From Tilletia caries (taxonomy: Eukaryota; Basidiomycota; Exobasidiomycetes; Tilletiales; Tilletiaceae): 64,000 bases of DNA. The DNA is taken from NCBI GenBank assembly GCA_032718865.1, contig JALUTQ010000007.1:1426001-1490000 (forward strand). The letters run 5' to 3'. The notes below the pieces were generated by a model that worked only from the letters and a program-made list of their open reading frames with translations, was not told the origin of the DNA and searched no databases. Positions 58,671 through 64,000 of this stretch are shown here, in pieces; the stretch's first letter is position 1, and every line of letters begins with the position of its first letter. Both the position numbers and the translations under genes were made by a program.

Positions 58671-59625
58671 GCGGAGTACTCCGCAATTTTTAATGTTTTA
58701 CTCCGCATTTTTACTCCGCACAGCACTCCGCAAAAAGTACGGAGTGACTGCGGAGGGGCCACAAAAACTCCGCGGAGTACTCCGCATAACTTGGGGAATT
58801 TCACCAAAATCTGCGGAGTACTCCGCTTCAAATTCCCCAAAATTGTGCGGAGGACGGAGGAAGCTCGCCGGAATGTTCCTCCACCAGTGCGGAGTAGGGA
58901 GTAAAGTTGTTCGGACCGCCAAAAATGCGGAGTACTCCGCTTACCCCGCACTTTTGGAATTTCATTTTTTCCCCGTTTTGACTTTTGTGGCCTCCACAGC
59001 GCGCATCACTTTCTCACGGGCAAACAATACTCTCACGTGATATGCCCCTTCTCTCGCGCTGGGCGCAACGTGACCTCCCTCAGGCACAGCATGAGGGCAC
59101 GCAAACTCGCCAAGGTCGTTGCTGTTGGCCAATGGTTCCTAGACGACTGGGTTCCCACAACACTGCTGACGGACATTCTGGAGCGCGAGCAAGAGGTCAA
59201 GGAGGCGGCCAAGGTGAAAAAAAGAAGCGCAAGCGCAAGCTTGAAGCGGACCGGGCGCGCAAGAAGCGGAAGGTGACGCCACAGGAGGACGGGGAGCAGT
59301 GACTAGAGCTTCTTCTTCCATATGTTCATAGTTTCTGAATTCCACTCCGCAAAACTCCGCACTTGCGGAGTAAAAAAAATCACTCCGCAAATAAATTCTT
59401 CGTTGCGGAGTACTCCGCAGCAAAATGAGACTTTTTTGCGGAGTGCGGAGTGGCCTTGCCAAAATTTTACTCCGCCACTGCGGAGTAGGGAGGAACTTTC
59501 TGAAAATCTTCCTCCGCAGTGGCGGAGTAGGGAGTAACCGCGGAGGAGCCAGCAAAAATCTGCGGAGTGACGGAGTACTCCGCACTTTACCTCATTTCGC
59601 TGAAAGCAACTGCGGAGTACTCCGC
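58671..59625. repeat. Palindrome GCGGAGTACTCCGC, six perfect copies in the arms of the nested element
   Basis: Perfect copies at 58671, 58772, 58813, 58927, 59405 and 59612 (14 bp each), with dozens of half-sites (GCGGAGT or ACTCCGC) in between. They are confined to the two arms and absent from the centre. The arrangement suggests arrayed binding sites for a dimeric protein, or repeated hairpins. Confidence 0.9.
58985..59302 (+). other. Coding-like centre of the nested element, possibly a captured gene fragment
   Basis: Two overlapping frames are open. The one from 59090 (MRARKLAKVVAVGQWFLDDW, then ILEREQEVKEAAKVKKR) and a Lys/Arg-rich end (EADRARKKRKVTPQEDGEQ) in another frame look like pieces of a nuclear protein. 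No intact gene is present. It may be a host fragment carried by the element, as in Pack-type elements, or chance. Confidence 0.35.
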
Positions 59626-62600
59626 ACTTTGCCAAAAAGTGAGTTACTCCGCCAGTGCGGAGTAAAACTCCGTACATTTACTCCGCATGCCAGCCTTATG
59701 CAGGACTCCGCAGGCTTGGCCCGATTCCTAGGCCACCACTTCCGTCCACACTACAAGGCCATTTTGACAGGAGACGCCGGCATTCTTATCCTCTCGGCCA
59801 TGATCCAGCCCGTCTCCTGCTCATCCGGTTCCCGGTGGGCTCACATGCAAACCTCCATTCGCACTGCCGGTCTGGAATCCGCCGCTGCCATCAATATGGA
59901 CCTCTGGTCCGTCCACGGCCCTGTACGTCCATCCACCTTCTGGACCGACGACGTAGGCCCGGCTCTAGCTACGTCCCGAATCGGCTCCCCCCTTCCCGAC
60001 TTGATCATCGGTGCAGACTGGAACGCCCTCCCTGACCCGATACGCGACTCTCTCCACGGAACCGGCGCGTCCTGCTCCTGGTCCCCCATCGCTGCCGTTC
60101 TGGCCGCCCACCAACTTGGCGACGTCGACCGCATACTCCGCCCCGAAGAACGAGTCTTCTCTCGCATCGTCCGAGGCCCCGGCCACTCCATCTCGTCTGC
60201 CAAGCGCCTCGACTCGATCTGGGCCTCACCGCGTCTGTTGCCTCTAGCATCTCCGGCGCGCTACGTCGACACGACCTCAGATCACCGAGCCGTCTCCATC
60301 GCTTTCGACCTCGGCCAGACACGCCCGTCCCACCTCACGGGACACTCCCGCCCTTGGTCTCGCTGGACTCTCCACCCAGGCACCCTGAGGGATCCTACCT
60401 TCCGTAGGGTACTGAACGACTTCGCCACGGACATCACACCTCCACCCGGTACCGCTTTTCTCCCAGACCCAATCGCAGCCTGGACAGACTTCGAACGCCG
60501 TCTTCGCTCGGTCGCCCAAACCGAAGCACGATCTGTCGGACAATCGCACCTCATTGCACGCACAGCCGCCCGCGACATTGAACTCCGACTTGAAGGCCTC
60601 AATCTCGATCTCCCCGGCGCCGGAAACACCCTGGCCGAGCTGACAGCGGCCCTTTTGGTCGCTCGCCAGATCCGACTCGACACCGCACAAATGAGCGCCG
60701 TCGACCCGCGCCTCGTCAACGTCTTCCGACCCTCCACCTGGCTCAACCGCGCCAACGATACCTCGGAGGTTACACGCATTTCATCCCTCCTCAATTCGTC
60801 TGGCCACGGCGGGACCACCGACACACACTTACTCGATACCGTCTGGGCCTTCTATCAATCCCTTTACACACCAAACCCGTCCTCCGCCCTTCGTACCTCT
60901 CATATCACGACCCTTCTGTCCACGCCGACCAACCGCATCTCAACCCACCATGGCCAAAGCCTAAGCCTCCCCTTCACCCATGCGGAGATCTCCGACGCTC
61001 TCTCAGCAGCACAGGACACTTCCGCCCCGGGTCCCAACGGCCTCACATACCCCCTCCTCAAGCTCGTCGCCCCCCTGGCCACAGATCTCCTCACCCACAT
61101 GGCCAATGATATGCGCGAAGGAAACCCGGTCCCTGTCCCCCTCCGGACCACCCTCCTGTACAAACGGGGCCCACGGAATGACATCGGCAACTACCGACCG
61201 ATCTCCGTGTCGAATGTCCACATTCGCGTCCTCACCCGGGCCGCCGCTCGCCGCCTACAGTCCGCTCTGGCCACCACTCTCCCCTGGTATCAGGCCGCTT
61301 TCATGCCTGGCCGACGCACGACGTCTATCGTTGGCGCCCTCCTCGGCTGCGCCGAACACACATATGCCGAGTACCCCGGCTACCCAACGTCCTTCGTCGC
61401 GATCTTTCTAGATCAGCAGAAGGCTTATGATCGTGTCGATCGATCCTGGCTCTGGGCAGTTCTGCTCCGCTTTGGGGTACCCCACCCCTTTATTGCTTTC
61501 TTGCAATCTCTCTATTCCTCGCCCACCACCCAGGTCGTTGTGAACGGTCTGCTCACATACCTCGTCCCTCTAGCGGCCGGACTCCTACAAGGCGACCCCC
61601 TCTCTTGCGCCCTTTACAACATGGCACTGCAGCCGTTACTGGACGCCCTCGCCCATCTCCAAGTCGGCATCGTCGTCCCCGGCCTCGGGCGAATGGGCTC
61701 TCTCGCCTTCGCCGACGACGTCACGCTCCTCCTCCCGCTTGGCCCAGAAGGCCTACAACAATGGAGCCAGGTTCTACACGCCCTCTCCCTCTACGAAAGC
61801 GCCAGCGGCGCCAGGCTCAATCGGGCGAAAAGCGGGTACTTCGTTGTATCCAAAGATCCCACACGGACCGACCCTTTACTCCAAGCACTCCAAGCATGGG
61901 GCCTTCGCCCCCTCACGCCGGCTAATGGGGAACTTCTCCACCTAGGACACCCTCTTCAACTTGGCACTCCGGGCACCCCATGCCCCATATCCTTCGCTGA
62001 CCGTCTGGCAGCTATCGGTACACGCATCAAACTCATGGAAACCTCGGACACCGACCTCCTCTTACGCGTCCGCTTATGCTACTCCCTCCTCACCCCGATG
62101 CTCTGGCACCACACCGCCGTCGGCGGTCTCCCCCTCAATGCCGGCAAACTAGTCCGTCAAACACTCCGACCCTTCCTATACAAAGGAAACACGGCCTGGC
62201 TTGATCATGACACCATCTGTCGCCCACGCCCTTGCGGAGGCCTTGGTCTCGTCGATCCGGACGCGATGTTTACGGGCCAAGCCATCAGCCTCCTCGCTAA
62301 ACATCTCCTCGACGACGACGGCTATGGACCATGGCTACGAAACGGTCTTTCCATTGCCCTCCATCACACCTATGGCTCTAGCCCTTCTGTCCTCCTCTTG
62401 CCGGGCTCGACCGCCCACAAGCGCCTCAGCCATGAAATCACACGGACTGAAGGCTTCTGGGGCCGCCTCCTCCACGCCCTCTGCCAGGTCCGAGTGACCC
62501 TTGACCCCTGCTGGTCAACACTCCCAGTGCTCGCCCTCTTGGAACTCCCATGGCACGACGCGACCTCCCTACCCCTCGCGCCAGACCCCTCAGCGCCACG

Positions 62601-63350
62601 ACCGACAGAGAAACGACGCAAGAAGATATCTGCCGTTATCAATCAGGGTTGGCAGACCTGGGGTGACGTCCTTTGGCACCACCCCCCCCCTCCACCACGG
62701 GCCACACCTTCTCCTACTCGTGGCCTTTGGGACCACCGGGCCCGCGAGACGCCGCCGCGCACCACATCCCTCGCCCAAGCGCTCCCTCGGCCACCAAGGG
62801 CTCTCAGCTCAGCTTGCTATGGGACTCGCTATGGACTTCCCTCCCCACGCACACTCAAACCAACCTACTCAAGGCCCAACTACTCTGTTTCCACCTTCCG
62901 AGTGATCCAGACCGTGCGCGACCCTTACTCCGAGACGCCTCGGCGCCCCACTTCCCATGGCATCTACTCCTCATCAACGGCGCCCCCCTCCACGGCATCT
63001 CCTGTCGCAAGACCCGGCTCGCGCAAACCCCATCAGCGCCCTACCCGGTCAACTGGCACGTCGGACAGGATACACCAACAGCATCGTGAGCCGTTGCTTG
63101 GAAAGAACTACACGCCGTCCCCCTTCCTTCCAACGCCATCACCAGCTGCTACCTGTGGATGCATCGTCGTGCTTGGCTCGCCCGCACCGGCGCCACTGTC
63201 GCCCCTTGCCCGCTATGCGATATCACCGAGTCGGAAACCCAAGAACACGCCTACGTTACGTGTCCCAGTATCCGGAACGTCTGGCACGCGGCACTCCCCC
63301 TCCTCCGGGCTCTGGGTCGTTCTGAGAGGCTCGATGTGACCGTTCTTTAG

Positions 63351-64000
63351 CATGACCACTCTCAACCCCCACCACAGAACCGTCACACCGTTCATCACCA
63401 CACCCTTCATATCACCATCATTCTTTACTTTCTCCCTGCTACATCCAGCTCCTAACAAGGCATAACGCACCCTGCACGCTATCAATGAGTTCCCGGAGCA
63501 CCCGATCAAAGAAAATTGCAGATTGTGAGGAACTTCGCGCGTCGCGACCTGTCCCATGTTTCCTCCCTGCCTTGTACTGATCATAGCCTCTCCCCTTCGC
63601 AACACGCTCTGCTGCACAGCTTCCTCGCCATGCTGCGCGCGCTGCGACTCTCCTTTCGCGACTTGCAAGTGCCGCAAGATCATATCGCGCAGTGGTCAGT
63701 CTCTATTGGCTCCTAAATGGCCAAAAACGATTGCTGACGCTCAATTCTCTTCCTTTTCATTCACAGCGCAGCGCAACACAAAGAAGGCGGCTCTTCTCCC
63801 TGCGGCAGAAGTTGCGCTCGGTGTCGTCTCTTCCGCCGTTGCTGCTGCTGCTGCTGCATCTGTGTTGCCTGTATCCAACGACCAGCAGATGCAGCAGCAA
63901 CAGCGGCAGCAGCAGCAGGAACAACAGCAGCAGCCACAACTCCAGCAGCCAACTCCTTTGGCGCAGCATGACTCTTCTCCGCCGGCGCGCACGGAGCTCG
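63351..64000. other. Right edge: unassigned region with CAG/CTG-rich end
   Basis: After the LINE, a plus frame at 63516-63713 (LSFRDLQVPQDHIAQW) ends at a GTCAGT donor. It could be spliced to sequence after CACAG at 63769. That sequence is rich in GCTGCT and CAGCAG (63840-63950) and in one frame gives an Ala then Gln-rich protein. The frames do not join cleanly, so no gene is called. It may be the 5' part of a host gene continuing to the right. Confidence 0.35.

Larger units (their letters stand above)
58635..59697. mobile_element. 1063 bp non-autonomous DNA element with 20 bp perfect TIRs and 10 bp TSD, nested in the LINE
   Basis: The left end AAGGCTGGCATGCGGAGTAA and the right end are perfect inverse copies. 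ATGCAGGACT flanks both sides (58625-58634 and 59698-59707), a 10 bp TSD. The insertion falls within the LINE endonuclease and shifts its frame by exactly its own length. Both ~330 bp arms are packed with ACTCCGC/GCGGAGT motifs, while the centre (58985-59302) has different, more coding-like composition. TSD length suggests a Mutator-like or KDZ-type relation, but no transposase is present to confirm this. Confidence 0.85.
55900..63350 (+). mobile_element. LINE-type (non-LTR) retrotransposon, with another element nested inside
   Basis: An ORF1 with zinc knuckles (56575-58245) is followed by an ORF2 with APE-type endonuclease, reverse transcriptase and zf-RVT zinc motif (about 58250-63350). The layout is that of fungal Tad1/I-like LINEs, though the clade is not proven. 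No RNase H motif was recognised. The 5' boundary is a guess: conserved-looking C-rich leader sequence begins near 55.9 kb. No poly-A tail or TSD was identified at the 3' side. The copy is dead: it has stops in ORF1 and ORF2, a frameshift and a 1063 bp insertion. Confidence 0.82.
58247..63350 (+). pseudogene. LINE ORF2 (endonuclease, reverse transcriptase, zf-RVT), split by an insertion
   Basis: The endonuclease starts RVTTFDCGRGGLRARLADIF...DADIILLQEAHV up to 58634 and resumes after the nested element at 59708 (AGLARFLGHHF), with PLPDLIIGADWNALPDPIRD (60000) and TTSDHRAVSIAFD. Reverse transcriptase: APGPNGLTYPLLK (61028), YRPISVSNVHIRVLTRA, AIFLDQQKAYDRVD, GLLQGDPLSCALYN and the FADD box (LAFADDVTLLL, 61710). 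The C-terminal zinc motif CPLCDITESETQEHAYVTCP ends near 63275. Removing insert plus one TSD (1073 bp) restores the frame at that point. Two other lesions remain: a frame change at a C9 run (about 62685-62695) and TGA at 63079-63081. Confidence 0.8.

Noticed and set aside
63741..63992. Minus-strand Cys/Ala/Leu-rich frames at the right edge
   Set aside because: They are translations of a CAG/CTG repeat in all frames and carry no independent support.
1..64000. CRISPR arrays, bacterial operons, phage genes or rRNA
   Set aside because: No regularly spaced direct repeats with unique spacers and no rRNA-like sequence; the spliced genes are eukaryotic.

Overview
The window looks like nuclear DNA of a GC-rich basidiomycete fungus, possibly a smut-related or other yeast-like lineage. 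Genes have short (50-110 bp) GT-AG introns, GC-rich third positions, fungal proteins (Mag1, Dpm3, Atg2, Avo3/Rictor, Coa1, Cox6, Atp4, an RNF216-like RBR ligase, a fungal bZIP) and very short intergenic gaps. No species can be named from sequence alone.

Layout. (1) 1-1966: end of an unidentified minus-strand gene, then GA-rich sequence and tandem repeats. (2) 1967-7140: a PIF/Harbinger DNA transposon with ~36 bp imperfect terminal inverted repeats (TIRs), a TAA target-site duplication (TSD), a DDE transposase and a Myb/SANT-like partner on the opposite strand. (3) 7268-16117: a second DNA element bounded by a 20 bp inverted repeat, carrying two divergent genes: an unknown acidic/coiled-coil protein and a large, damaged fungal transposase. 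(4) 16118-17174: gene-free. (5) 17175-52516: a compact host block of 16 genes, almost perfectly alternating in strand: amino-acid permease, DNA glycosylase, DPM3, mitochondrial seryl-tRNA synthetase, a PIG-X-like ER protein (tentative), eIF1A, ATG2, a small frameshifted gene, a DUF1279 protein, a mitochondrial RnpA-like candidate, COA1, AVO3, an RBR E3 ligase, COX6, ATP4 and a bZIP factor. (6) 52517-56574: gene-free, with a tRNA-like sequence and GC hairpins. (7) 56575-63350: a LINE-type retroelement (ORF1 with zinc knuckles; ORF2 with endonuclease, reverse transcriptase and zf-RVT) containing several lesions. (8) 58635-59697: a 1063 bp element nested inside the LINE endonuclease, with perfect 20 bp TIRs, a 10 bp TSD and many copies of a GCGGAGTACTCCGC palindrome. 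(9) 63351-64000: an unassigned CAG/CTG-rich edge.

How the genes work together. Six of the 16 host genes are mitochondrial or probably so: SerRS, DUF1279, RnpA-like, COA1, COX6 and ATP4. COX6 and ATP4, both oxidative-phosphorylation subunits, share one 380 bp divergent promoter. AVO3 (TORC2) and ATG2 (autophagy) belong to growth and nutrient pathways. The flanks are transposon nests: insertions sit in tandem repeats on the left and inside another element on the right. Most exon joins in short genes were checked by reading frame. For ATG2, AVO3, the transposases and the accessory genes, only the outer limits and main exons are given.
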